From NCBI GenBank assembly GCA_046330415.1, contig JAXLSW010000023.1:1-64000 (forward strand): a DNA stretch of 64,000 bases, read 5' to 3'. The DNA comes from RHKX01 sp046330415. Lineage in GTDB: Bacteria > Actinomycetota > Thermoleophilia > Solirubrobacterales > 70-9. A program made the translations under genes and the position numbers. This document shows, one piece after another, positions 52,164 through 60,151 of the stretch. The notes under the pieces were generated by a model. That model was not told the origin of the DNA. It did not search any database and worked only from the letters and a program-made list of their open reading frames with translations. The number at the start of each line of letters is the position of its first letter. Position 1 is the first letter of the stretch.

Positions 52164-53069
52164 ATGTTCGCCGTCCTCGAAGCCGGGATCCCGCTGCTCA
52201 TCGGGATCGCCTACGGATACCGCGTCGCGAAGCTGCAGCGGATCGGCAGGGCGCCCTCGGCGGCGCGCCAGGTCGCCTTCATCTGCGGCCTGCTGCTGGT
52301 CGCGTTCACCGCCGTGCCGCCGCTCGGGCCGCTCTCCGGCGACCTCGTGCTCGGCCACATGATCACCCACACCCTGCTGACCGACGAGGCATCGCTGCTC
52401 TTCGCGATCGGCCTCACCGGCCCCGTGCTCGGCCCGGTGATGACGGCCCCTGGGCTGCGCTGGTTCCGCCAGCTCACCCACCCCGTCGTGGTCCTGGTGC
52501 TGTGGATCGGCGTCATCTTCGCCTGGCACACGCCGGCGCTGTATCAGGCGGCGAGCGGCGACGGCTGGATCCACATGCTCGAGCACGCGTCCTTCATCAC
52601 CGTCGGGACGCTGCTTTGGATGTCGGTGCTGGGGACGTTCCCGCAGCCCTCGTGGTTCGGGCCCCCGGCGCGGGTCGGGCTCGTCGTCGTCGCGCACCTC
52701 TCGATGATGGGCCTCGCCAACATCCTCATGTGGTCGGGCGACTCCTACTACCCCGATTACGCGCAGAGCGCCCTCGACCGTGGCATCGACCCGCAGACCG
52801 ACCAGGGGATCGCAGGCGCGATCCTGATGCTGCAGGGCGGCCTGATCATGATCTCCGTCTTCGTCTTCGCCCTGATGCGCTGGCAGCGCGTGGACATGGA
52901 GAAGCAGCACCTGCTCGATTTCGCGCTCGCCCACGGGGTCAAGCTCGACCCCGAGCGCGCCGCCCGCGCCGCCTCCGCCGGCACCGGCGACCTGCTCCGC
53001 AGCCGTATCGAGCGGGCCGCGGGTGAGCACCGCGCGGTCGAGCGGGACGAGCCGGTCGGCGCCTCATGA
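52164..53069 (+). CDS. CtaG/caa3-type cytochrome c oxidase assembly protein
   Basis: 301 residues from ATG 52164, seven or more membrane helices. Caa3_CtaG family features: GDLVLGHMITHTLLTDEASLLFAIG, FAWHTPALYQAASGDGWIHMLEHASFITVGTLLW, and PDYAQSALDRGIDPQTDQGIAGAILMLQGG. Histidines within the membrane (HMITH, WHTP, HMLEH) are likely copper or haem-site contacts. The C-terminal cytoplasmic tail is helical and charged. Assists assembly or copper insertion into cytochrome oxidase, which matches the neighbouring CopC/CopD and YcnI genes. Confidence 0.9.
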   Translation: MFAVLEAGIPLLIGIAYGYRVAKLQRIGRAPSAARQVAFICGLLLVAFTAVPPLGPLSGDLVLGHMITHTLLTDEASLLFAIGLTGPVLGPVMTAPGLRWFRQLTHPVVVLVLWIGVIFAWHTPALYQAASGDGWIHMLEHASFITVGTLLWMSVLGTFPQPSWFGPPARVGLVVVAHLSMMGLANILMWSGDSYYPDYAQSALDRGIDPQTDQGIAGAILMLQGGLIMISVFVFALMRWQRVDMEKQHLLDFALAHGVKLDPERAARAASAGTGDLLRSRIERAAGEHRAVERDEPVGAS

Positions 53070-53290
53070 CGATGACCGTGAACGCGGCCTCGACCCTGCT
53101 CCTCGCACATCACACGCTCAGCCACGCGAGCGCTCAGTTCGCCATCTACTTCGGCCCGGTGATCGTCCTCGTCGTCGTGCTGGTGATCGCCAGCCGGCGT
53201 CACGCGCGGGCTTCAGGCGAGGAGGACCTGATCGAGCTCGGGGAGGATGAGGAGGACGCGGTTCCGTCCGGCCGCGAGGGAGGCGCCTGA
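53066..53290 (+). CDS. small single-pass membrane protein with His-rich outer segment
   Basis: 74 residues; ATG 53066 overlaps the ctaG-like stop. A short N-terminal stretch with four His (LLLAHHTLSHASAQ), one transmembrane helix (AIYFGPVIVLVVVLVIAS) and an acidic cytoplasmic tail (EEDLIELGEDEED). No family recognised. Translational coupling with the CtaG-like gene suggests a subunit or metal-related helper of that protein. Confidence 0.65.
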   Translation: MTMTVNAASTLLLAHHTLSHASAQFAIYFGPVIVLVVVLVIASRRHARASGEEDLIELGEDEEDAVPSGREGGA

Positions 53291-53390
53291 GCGGAGCCTC
53301 CGCCTGCGGGGACGGCTGCGCCCTGGTTCACCCCGATTGCACTTGCCGAATCCGGTTTCGTGCGATTGGATGCTCATCGTGGGCGCTCGA

Positions 53391-55181
53391 ATGAGACCTG
53401 CATCCATCGCGGTCGCCGTCATCGCGCTCTGGTTCGTGATCGGCGTCGCGCCGGTGTCGGCGACGCAGACCGTGATCGTCTCCAACGGCAGCGCGTCGAG
53501 CGCCGCGTCGTTCACCGCCAGCCCCAGCGGAGCGCTGACCGCCGCGCCGGGATCTCCGTTCTCGACCGGCGCCGGCCCGGCAGCGGTCGCCTTCACGCCC
53601 GACGCGCGGTTCGCCTACGTCGCCAGCGTCACCGACGACGACATCGCCCGGTTCTCCGTCGGTGACGACTCGCAGCTGACGTCGTTGGGAACCACGCCCG
53701 CCGGCGGCAACAACCCGACCGGCCTAACGGTGAGCCCCGACGGCTCGCTGCTGATGGTCACCGACCGCGACGGCACCGATACGGCGCCGCGTGTGTCCGT
53801 CTTCCGGATCGATGCCGCAAGCGGCGGGTTGACCGCCGTTTCCGGCTCACCGTTCAACGTCGGCAACTTCCAGCCGTCGGCGGTCGCCATCTCGCCGGAC
53901 GGCAAGTTCGCCTACGTCTCGGGTCGGCGCGGCCCTCTCGGCCCCCCTGCCTCGAACGCGAACAGCGCGCTCGCCGTGGCGAGCATCGGCTCCACCGGCG
54001 CCCTCACTCCGATCGGCGGCTCACCCTTCTACGACGCGACCGTCTTGGGCGGGTTCGACCTCGGGATCTCACCCGATGGCTCACGCCTGTTCGAGACGCT
54101 GCCGAACAACAACAAGCTCGCGGTCTACAACCTCGACAAGACGACCGGCGTACCCACCGTCGCCGTCGGTCCGTTCACCACGGGAGCCACCGCCCCGATC
54201 GAGGTCGAACCGACCCCTGACGGCCGCCGCCTCTATGTCACCGAGGTGTTCGGCCAGGCGGTCGAAGGCTTCAGCATCAACCAGACGACTGGTGCGCTGA
54301 CCAGCATCGCCGGCACCCCGGAGCCGGCCGGAGCGCAGGCGCAGGGCCTCGGAATCGCGGCGGACGGCCAGACCCTCTTCGCCTCCCGGATCACCAATCC
54401 CGGCACCGTTCGCGCGTTCGCGATTGCCGCCGCGACCGGGGACCTGACGCCGATCGGATCGCCGGTCGAGACCGGCGATGCCTTCCCGAGCTTCTTCTCG
54501 GTGGCCGTGAGCCCGACGCAGACCCCGGCCGTCTCGTTCGACCACTCCGACGCGAAGCCCGGCGAGCCGACCTCGTTCACGTCCACGACGACGGTCCGGG
54601 GCGGCTATGCGACGCGCTTCGACTGGGACTTCGGCGACGGGACGACGCTCGCCGACGCCGGGCCGACGGCGACGCACACCTTCACCGGCTCGAAGCCGCA
54701 CACGGTGACGCTGACCGTCGCCAATGACTGCGATCCGGCGGCGGTCTACTCGGGCAATGTCGTCACCGTCGGCACCCGCGTCGTCTGCAACGGCCCGCGC
54801 TCCGCGAGCACCTCCGTGACTGTCGATCAGGCCGTCGTCCTCGACGCCAAGGCGAAGTCGAAGCAGCCCGCGGGCAAGGTCGCGGTGACGCTCACCTGTC
54901 CCGAGGAGGCCTGCACGGTCGCCCTCTCGGGCAGGACGAAGGGCAAGAGCGGCAGGAAGCGGTCTTCCTTCGCGCTCAAGGGTAAGTCGGTCGAGGTCCC
55001 GGCCGGTCAGCCGACCAAGGTCAAGCTCAAGTACGCGAAGGGCAAGCGCGCCGTGCGCAAGCTGAAGAGGCTGGTGAGCACGGGGAGGTTGAAGACGAGC
55101 GTCGTCGCGACCGCCGAGGACGCAGCTGGCAACGAGGTGACTCGGCAGCTGAAGGTGAAGGGGAAGCGGAAGAAGCGGTGA
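53391..55181 (+). CDS. secreted seven-bladed beta-propeller (lactonase-like) protein with PKD and basic C-terminal domains
   Basis: 596 residues from ATG 53391; signal peptide ends near VSA (ALWFVIGVAPVSA). Residues ~25-385 form YVTN/lactonase-type repeats, each with a pattern like SPDGKFAYV, TPDGRRLYVTE, SPDGSRLF and GSPF. A PKD domain follows (SFTSTTTVRGGYATRFDWDFGDGTT ... HTFTGSKPHTVTLTV, about 385-455). The last ~125 residues are Lys-rich with one Cys pair (LTCPEEACTVALSGR). Likely an extracellular binding or scaffolding protein; the lactonase name reflects fold only. Stand-alone gene. Confidence 0.83.
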   Translation: MRPASIAVAVIALWFVIGVAPVSATQTVIVSNGSASSAASFTASPSGALTAAPGSPFSTGAGPAAVAFTPDARFAYVASVTDDDIARFSVGDDSQLTSLGTTPAGGNNPTGLTVSPDGSLLMVTDRDGTDTAPRVSVFRIDAASGGLTAVSGSPFNVGNFQPSAVAISPDGKFAYVSGRRGPLGPPASNANSALAVASIGSTGALTPIGGSPFYDATVLGGFDLGISPDGSRLFETLPNNNKLAVYNLDKTTGVPTVAVGPFTTGATAPIEVEPTPDGRRLYVTEVFGQAVEGFSINQTTGALTSIAGTPEPAGAQAQGLGIAADGQTLFASRITNPGTVRAFAIAAATGDLTPIGSPVETGDAFPSFFSVAVSPTQTPAVSFDHSDAKPGEPTSFTSTTTVRGGYATRFDWDFGDGTTLADAGPTATHTFTGSKPHTVTLTVANDCDPAAVYSGNVVTVGTRVVCNGPRSASTSVTVDQAVVLDAKAKSKQPAGKVAVTLTCPEEACTVALSGRTKGKSGRKRSSFALKGKSVEVPAGQPTKVKLKYAKGKRAVRKLKRLVSTGRLKTSVVATAEDAAGNEVTRQLKVKGKRKKR

Positions 55182-55196
55182 GGATCGCGGGCCGCC

Positions 55197-55691
55197 TCAG
55201 GGAGCGCGTTCGCCGTCGAGGATCATCGCCTGGATCGTCTGGCGCCGGCTGATGCGCATCGCCGTGTTGGCGATGCAGACGACGACCATCACCGCGATCA
55301 GCGCCCAGAAGGCCCAGTCCTCCCACTCGTAGGCCTCGCGCAGCTCCCAGGTCTCCTTGACCGCGATCAGGAACGCGCCCGTGGCGACGAACATCCAAGC
55401 GGTGGCGGTCTCGCTGAAGAACATCCACTGCTCGAGCTGGAAGCGGGTGAGCTTGCCGACCATCGCCCGCCGCTCGCGGTCGCGGCGGCGGTGGTGGAGG
55501 ACGTAGGCGACCGGCGGCACGAGGAGCCACCATCGCGAGATCGGCGGCTCCCGCTCGACCTCCTGCGCCGCCTGCACGAGCTCGTCGCGCTCCATCTCGA
55601 CGTCGTCGAGCTCGATCGCCGCCTGGTAGATCGGCCCGGCGACGAGCAGCCAGGCGCCGAGGAACCCACACCAGGCGATCAGATGGTGCAT
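55197..55691 (-). CDS. integral membrane protein, unknown
   Basis: 164 residues with about four hydrophobic segments (LIAWCGFLGAWLLVAGPIY; WWLLVPPVAYVL; WMFFSETATAWMFVATGAFLI; WAFWALIAVMVVVCIAN), basic loop HHRRRDRERR between the second and third. No recognised domain. ATG 55691 is the first codon of the open frame. Converges with the beta-propeller gene and lies next to the LysR remnant. Confidence 0.65.
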   Translation of the reverse strand: MHHLIAWCGFLGAWLLVAGPIYQAAIELDDVEMERDELVQAAQEVEREPPISRWWLLVPPVAYVLHHRRRDRERRAMVGKLTRFQLEQWMFFSETATAWMFVATGAFLIAVKETWELREAYEWEDWAFWALIAVMVVVCIANTAMRISRRQTIQAMILDGERAP

Positions 55692-55751
55692 CCGCGTGAC
55701 GGTAGAAGCCGCCGCGGCGTCAGCGGACCGCGGCGCACGCTGCCCGCCCGC

Positions 55752-56072
55752 TCAACCTCTCGAATCGAACTGCTCGGCGGTCTTGACGAGCGCGTCGAGG
55801 AGGACGCCCGCGAGGGGGTGGCGGTCTCCCGGGGGCAGAAGCGCGAAGACCTCCCGGCTCCTGGTCCCGCCGAGCACCTCGTGCACGACGGCGTCGGTCC
55901 AGTCGGCGGCGAGGAGGCTCGGAACCCATCCGACGGCGAGGCCGTGCTTGATGAGGCCGCGGGTTGCGATCGGATCGCGGGTGATCGAGAGCACCTTCGG
56001 CTCGACCTCCGTTTCCGGTCGAGGCTCGTCCGAGAACGGAGGCCCAGCGTCCGATCTGATAGTACAATCATC
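55752..56072 (-). pseudogene. truncated LysR-type regulator (C-terminal effector-domain remnant)
   Basis: 107 open codons with no proper start. The protein reads like the last third of a LysR effector domain: DDCTIRSD at the beginning, then VEPKVLSITRDPIATRGLIKHGLAVGWVPSLLAADW, SREVFALLPPGDRHPLAGVLLDAL. The helix-turn-helix and first effector half are missing. The similarity stops at a TAG (56073-56075) inside the regulatory region of the SMR gene. The break looks like a real deletion or insertion junction, not a frameshift, since nothing LysR-like follows in any frame. Confidence 0.6.
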
Positions 56073-56090
56073 CTAGAAGTTTGTACCATC
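56058..56090. promoter_or_regulatory. inverted-repeat operator and promoter region of the SMR-tetR operon
   Basis: Arms GATAGTACAA (56058-56067) and TTGTACCATC (56081-56090) are inverted repeats with one mismatch, separated by 13 bases. A TACAAT box at 56063-56068 looks like a -10 element inside the left arm. The strong ribosome binding site AGGAGG follows at 56091-56096. Binding by the TetR protein encoded downstream, with autorepression, is the natural inference. Confidence 0.6.
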
Positions 56091-56101
56091 AGGAGGCTTT
56101 C

Positions 56102-56425
56102 ATGGGATATGTGTTCTTGGCCGGTGCGATCGCCTCTGAGGTCGCAGCGACGATGAGCCTTCGGGCATCGGAGGGCTTCTCGAAGCTCGGCTTCACCGCT
56201 CTGGTCGCCGTCGGCTACATCACGGCGTTCGCTCTGCTCTCAGCAGCGCTGGAGAGGGGTCTGCCGCTCGGAATCGCGTACGGGATCTGGGCCGCAGTGG
56301 GGGTTGCTGCCGTGGCCATCTTGAGCGTCCCGATCTTCGGGGAGTCGCTTACCGCGATGCAGATCGGCGGTCTCGCGCTCGTCATCTCCGGCGTGATCGC
56401 GCTCGAGATCGGCGGTGCCCATTGA
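56102..56425 (+). CDS. small multidrug resistance (SMR/EmrE-type) efflux protein
   Basis: 107 residues, four membrane helices. SMR features: FLAGAIASEVAATMSLRASEGF with the essential Glu in helix 1 (SEVAAT), PLGIAYGIWAAVGVAAVAILS and the last helix with GLALVISGVIALEI. Acts as a dimer, exchanging protons for cationic drugs. AGGAGG sits six bases before the ATG. GC at third positions is visibly lower than in surrounding genes. Cotranscribed with the tetR gene, whose TTG start overlaps its stop. Confidence 0.92.
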   Translation: MGYVFLAGAIASEVAATMSLRASEGFSKLGFTALVAVGYITAFALLSAALERGLPLGIAYGIWAAVGVAAVAILSVPIFGESLTAMQIGGLALVISGVIALEIGGAH

Positions 56426-56982
56426 GCGAGATCGTCGATGGTCGACGAGCTCGCGGGGCAGCGCGGCGCGAGGAGCTCATTCAGGCCGCGTTGGCGGTGA
56501 TGGGGCGCGACGGTCTGTCAGCGGTGACCCACCGCGCCGTCGCAGAGGAGGCCGGCGTTCCCCTGGCGTCGGCCAGCTACCACTTCCATGGGCTCAAAGA
56601 CCTGATCGACCAGGCGATGCAGCGCGCGAACGAGGATCTGGCAAAGACCCTCGAGGGCCGACCGGCCGACTCCGATGGACCGGGGGGCCTAGCGGAGCTC
56701 GTGTTCGATGCTGTTACGGACGAACGAGACCTGCTCCTGGCCGAGTACGAGTTCTACCTTCACACCGCTCGCAATGGAGGAACCCGGGGGATCGCAATGG
56801 CTTGGCTCGATCTGGTTGCTGATGCCTACGCGAGGGAGCTGGTCGGTTCCCAGCGCCAGGCGTTCAAGGCGCTGATCGAAGGAGTCTTCCTGCACTCGCT
56901 GCTCCAATCCGAGCCAGCGGATAGATCAACCATCGAGGCGACTCTCCGCGCGGGATGGCCACGATCACCAGGGGATTCGTGA
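56422..56982 (+). CDS. TetR family repressor of the SMR efflux gene
   Basis: 186 residues from TTG 56422. N-terminal helix-turn-helix: GAARREELIQAALAVMGRDGLSAVTHRAVAEEAGVPLASASYHFHGLKDLI. C-terminal ligand domain with acidic and aromatic residues. Very likely represses its own operon through the inverted repeat at 56058-56090 and is released by cationic compounds. Codon use is less GC-biased than in neighbours. Its stop codon ends at 56982, directly against the 3' end of tRNA-Met. Confidence 0.88.
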   Translation: MSEIVDGRRARGAARREELIQAALAVMGRDGLSAVTHRAVAEEAGVPLASASYHFHGLKDLIDQAMQRANEDLAKTLEGRPADSDGPGGLAELVFDAVTDERDLLLAEYEFYLHTARNGGTRGIAMAWLDLVADAYARELVGSQRQAFKALIEGVFLHSLLQSEPADRSTIEATLRAGWPRSPGDS

Positions 56983-57056
56983 TGCCGGAGGAGGGACTTG
57001 AACCCCCGACACGCGGATTATGATTCCGCTGCTCTAACCAGCTGAGCTACTCCGGC
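56983..57056 (-). tRNA. tRNA-Met (CAT anticodon, elongator type)
   Basis: 74 bases, no encoded CCA. Acceptor stem GCCGGAG/CTCCGGC, D-arm AGCTCAGCTGGTTAGAGC, anticodon stem GCGGA/TCCGC with seven-base loop ATCATAA (anticodon CAT), T-arm with TTCAAGT. The paired first base argues against the initiator; elongator Met is favoured over a modified Ile tRNA by the GCGGA-ATCATAA-TCCGC stem. Confidence 0.95.
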
Positions 57057-57168
57057 GGGGGCGGGGATCGTAGCGCGGGCTCACGCGTCCCTCACCTTCT
57101 CGCCGAACGTCGCGCGTTGGTCCCTATGGGGGGTACTCAGTGACGTTCGGTGGTCGTACGTTGCGCCG

Positions 57169-58122
57169 TCAGCCGACGGCGCGGGTGATCCGGTCGCGCA
57201 TCTCGCCGAGGCGCTCGATGAGCTCCGACGGCCCGTGCAGCTCGAACTCGTGGCCGAGCATCGCGATCCTCATCGCCAGCCAGTCGAGGTTGTCGTCGGA
57301 GGTGCGGTACTCGCAGGTCTCCTCGTCGATCGCGTCGACGCTTCCGAACAGCCATGGCTGGCCCTCGAGTTCGTCCGCCGCACACCGCACCGTCACCCGC
57401 GCCTCGTAGCGCTGGCGCCCCGCCGAGAGGTTGGCGGCGACGTAGTCGGCGTCGCCGACCTCGCCGGGTAGGTCGCGCTCGGCGCAGCGTCCGCCCGCGG
57501 CCGCCGGCCGCTCCACCCGGTCGAGCCTGAACGTGCGCCAGTCGGTGCGCTCGCAGTCCCAGGCGAGCAGGTACCAGCGGCGGCCGAAGTTTACGAGCGA
57601 GCGCGGCTCGACGATCCGGCGGCTCTCCGCGCCGTCACGGCCCGTGTAGGCGAAGCGCAGCCGCTCGCGATCGCGGCAGGCGGAGGCGACGACGCTCAGC
57701 ACCTGCGGGTCGACCAGTGGTCCGCCGGGGGAGGGGGAGGCCACCGTCCCGAGCGCCTGCACGCGGCGCCGCAGGTGCTTCGGCAGCACCTGCTCGAGCT
57801 TGACCAGCGCCCTCACCGATGTCTCCTCGATCCCGGCCACGGAGGCGCCGGCGGCGGTTCTCAGCCCGACGGCGATCGCGATCGCCTCCTCATCGTCGAG
57901 GAGCAGGGGCGGCATCGCCGTCCCGGCCTCGAGCCGGTAGCCCCCGGCCGGGCCGCTCACCGACTGGATCGGGTAGCCGAGCTCGCGCAGGCGCTCGATG
58001 TCGCGGCGCACGGTCCTGCGCGAGACCTCGAGGCGGGTCTCGAGCTCGTCCCCAGGCCAATCGCGGCGGGCCTGCAGCATCGAGAGGAGGTTGAGGAGCC
58101 GGCTTGAGGTGGTCGCTGCCAT
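57169..58122 (-). CDS. WYL-domain transcription factor (YafY/DeoR-like HTH)
   Basis: 317 residues. N-terminal HTH_11 (SRLLNLLSMLQARRDWPGDELETRLEVSRRTVRRDIERLRELGYPI), then the WYL ligand-sensing domain with RRIVEPRSLVNFGRRWYLLAWDCERTDWRTFRLDRV, and the C-terminal WCX extension with EGQPWLFGSV. Such proteins respond to nucleic acid or other ligands and often control a divergent gene. The divergent ABC exporter (start 58220) is the probable target, with the inverted repeat TGAGG-N11-CCTCA at 58144-58164 as a candidate site. Confidence 0.9.
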   Translation of the reverse strand: MAATTSSRLLNLLSMLQARRDWPGDELETRLEVSRRTVRRDIERLRELGYPIQSVSGPAGGYRLEAGTAMPPLLLDDEEAIAIAVGLRTAAGASVAGIEETSVRALVKLEQVLPKHLRRRVQALGTVASPSPGGPLVDPQVLSVVASACRDRERLRFAYTGRDGAESRRIVEPRSLVNFGRRWYLLAWDCERTDWRTFRLDRVERPAAAGGRCAERDLPGEVGDADYVAANLSAGRQRYEARVTVRCAADELEGQPWLFGSVDAIDEETCEYRTSDDNLDWLAMRIAMLGHEFELHGPSELIERLGEMRDRITRAVG

Positions 58123-58143
58123 CGACTCGAGGGTCGCACAAAC

Positions 58144-58164
58144 TGAGGACAGGAACTGACCTCA
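58144..58164. promoter_or_regulatory. inverted repeat between the WYL regulator and the exporter genes
   Basis: TGAGG (58144-58148) and CCTCA (58160-58164) with 11 bases between, plus an overlapping direct repeat AACTGA (58141 and 58154). It lies in the 97-base divergent gap. Candidate operator for the WYL protein; inferred from symmetry and position only. Confidence 0.4.
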
Positions 58165-58219
58165 ATGCTACATAGGGTCCGCGACTCGAACGAGAAGCGG
58201 CAGCGAGCGAAGGAGAAGC

Positions 58220-59242
58220 GTGCAGGGAACAGCGGACGGCGGGGCGGCCATCGTGGTCGAGGGCCTCACCAAGCACTTCGGAGAGGTCAAGGCCCTCGAC
58301 GGGATCGACCTCGTCGCCGAGCAGGGGACCGTGCTCGGCGTCCTGGGTCCGAACGGGGCCGGCAAGACGACCGCGGTTCGGGTGCTGACGACGCTGCTGA
58401 AGCCGGACGCCGGCAGCGCCCGCGTCCACGGCCTGGACGTCGTCTCCGACGCCGCGGAACTGCGCTCCAAGATCGGGCTCGCCGGCCAGTACGCGGCCGT
58501 GGACGAGAACCTGACCGGGACGGAGAACCTCGTGATGGTCGGGCGCCTCTACGGCATGCCCCGCGCCGAGGCGAAGGAGCGCGCGGCCGCCCTGCTCGAG
58601 CGCTTCGCGCTGACCGACGCCGCCGACCGGATCGTCAAGACCTACTCGGGCGGCATGCGCCGCCGACTCGACCTCGCGGCCGCGCTCGTCGCCCAGCCGC
58701 CGGTGCTGTTCCTCGACGAGCCGACCACCGGCCTCGACCCGCGAAGCCGCATCGATCTCTGGGAGACGATCGAGGAGCTCGTCGACGAGGGCACCACGGT
58801 CCTGCTGACGACCCAGTACCTGGATGAGGCCGACCGCCTCGCCGACCGGATCGTCGTCATCGACCGCGGCAAGGTGATCGCCGAGGGCACCGCGCTCGAG
58901 CTCAAGGACCAGGTCGGCGGGCTCAAGGTCGAGGTTCACGTCTCGCGCAGCTCCGATCCCGCCGCGGCCGCGCAGGCGCTCGCGGAGATGTCGGGGGAGG
59001 AGCCGGAGGTCGAGGGTCACCTCGTCCGGATCAGGGTTCCCCGCGAGGACGGCACGATCATGGAGGCGGTCCGCCGCCTCGACGGCGCCGGCGTCAACGC
59101 CGACGACGTCGCCGTCCGCGAGCCGACCCTCGACGACGTCTTCCTCGCGCTCACCGGCCACGAGGCCGAGTTCGCGAACGACGACGAGCACGACGACGGC
59201 GACGGGCAAACCGGCTCCGACAGCGAGGGGGTGGCCTCGTGA
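58220..59242 (+). CDS. DrrA-type drug-export ABC ATPase
   Basis: 340 residues from GTG 58220. Walker A GPNGAGKTTAVRVL, signature YSGGMRRRLDLAAALV, Walker B VLFLDEPTTGLDPRSR, H-loop TTQYLDEADRL. The C-terminal DUF4162-like domain (VEVHVSRSSDPAAAAQALAEMSG ... VREPTLDDVFLALTGHEAE) marks the daunorubicin-resistance DrrA family. An acidic tail (DDDEHDDGDG) follows. Overlaps the permease gene by four bases. Exports a hydrophobic compound, identity unknown. Confidence 0.94.
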   Translation: MQGTADGGAAIVVEGLTKHFGEVKALDGIDLVAEQGTVLGVLGPNGAGKTTAVRVLTTLLKPDAGSARVHGLDVVSDAAELRSKIGLAGQYAAVDENLTGTENLVMVGRLYGMPRAEAKERAAALLERFALTDAADRIVKTYSGGMRRRLDLAAALVAQPPVLFLDEPTTGLDPRSRIDLWETIEELVDEGTTVLLTTQYLDEADRLADRIVVIDRGKVIAEGTALELKDQVGGLKVEVHVSRSSDPAAAAQALAEMSGEEPEVEGHLVRIRVPREDGTIMEAVRRLDGAGVNADDVAVREPTLDDVFLALTGHEAEFANDDEHDDGDGQTGSDSEGVAS

Positions 59243-60003
59243 GGCGCTTCGTCGACGACACCCTGGTCCTCGCCGAGCGCAACCTGCGCAGGCTCCCCCG
59301 GCAGCCCGACCTCGCGATCGGATTCACGATCCAGCCGGTGATGTTCGTGTTGCTCTTCGCCTACGTGTTCGGCGGAGCGATCGTCACCCCGGGCTTCGAC
59401 TACATCGAGTTCCTGATCCCCGGGATCATCGTCCAGAACGTCTGCTTCGGCGGGTTCGTGACCGCGCTCGGGCTCTCCGAGGACCTCGGCAAGGGGCTGA
59501 TCGACCGCTTCCGCTCGCTGCCGACCTCACGCGCCTCGGTGCTCGCGGGCCGCTGCGTCGCCGACATCGTCACCAACTTGCTCGGGATCGTCGTGCTCAC
59601 GATCACCGGCCTGATCATCGGCTTCAGCTTCCTCACCGGAGCGGTCCAGGTCGTCGGCGGCGTCCTGCTGCTGCTCCTGTTCGGCTTCGCGTCCTCCTGG
59701 ATCTTCGCCGTGATCGGGATGTCGGTCTCCTCGCCCGAGGCGGCCAACGGGGTCGGGTTCACGATCATCTTCCCGATCACGTTCATCTCCTCGGCGTTCG
59801 TCCCGGTCGACACGATGCCCGACGCTTTGCAGTGGTTCGCCGACATCAACCCGGTGACGATCCTCGTCGACGCGATGCGGCACCTGTGGCTCGACACGCC
59901 GGCGGGCAACAACGTCTGGGGCTCGATCGTCTGGGCGTTCGTGCTGATCGCGATCTTCGCGCCGATCGCGGTGGCGAAGTACCGGCGGGCGGCTTCGAGC
60001 TAG
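59239..60003 (+). CDS. DrrB-type ABC-2 exporter permease
   Basis: 254 residues from GTG 59239. Six membrane helices; family motifs AERNLRRLPRQPDL at the N-terminus, DYIEFLIPGIIVQNVCFGGF, GLSEDLGKGLIDRFRSLPTSRASVLAGR, SFVPVDTMPDALQWFADINPVT-like end (SSAFVPVDTMP). Partner of the DrrA-type ATPase. The pair lies under likely control of the divergent WYL regulator. Confidence 0.94.
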   Translation: MRRFVDDTLVLAERNLRRLPRQPDLAIGFTIQPVMFVLLFAYVFGGAIVTPGFDYIEFLIPGIIVQNVCFGGFVTALGLSEDLGKGLIDRFRSLPTSRASVLAGRCVADIVTNLLGIVVLTITGLIIGFSFLTGAVQVVGGVLLLLLFGFASSWIFAVIGMSVSSPEAANGVGFTIIFPITFISSAFVPVDTMPDALQWFADINPVTILVDAMRHLWLDTPAGNNVWGSIVWAFVLIAIFAPIAVAKYRRAASS

Positions 60004-60151
60004 CCGCGCTTCCTCTGCCGCGATCGAGATGCAAGTTCCGGGAGCATCTGTCCCGTTGGTTGCATCTCGTTGCGCGATTCGGACGATTCGGGTGAGGCGC
60101 CGCAGTCCCGCTCCTCGGGCTCGCGGCTCGGCCCATTAGGTTGCAAGCCCC

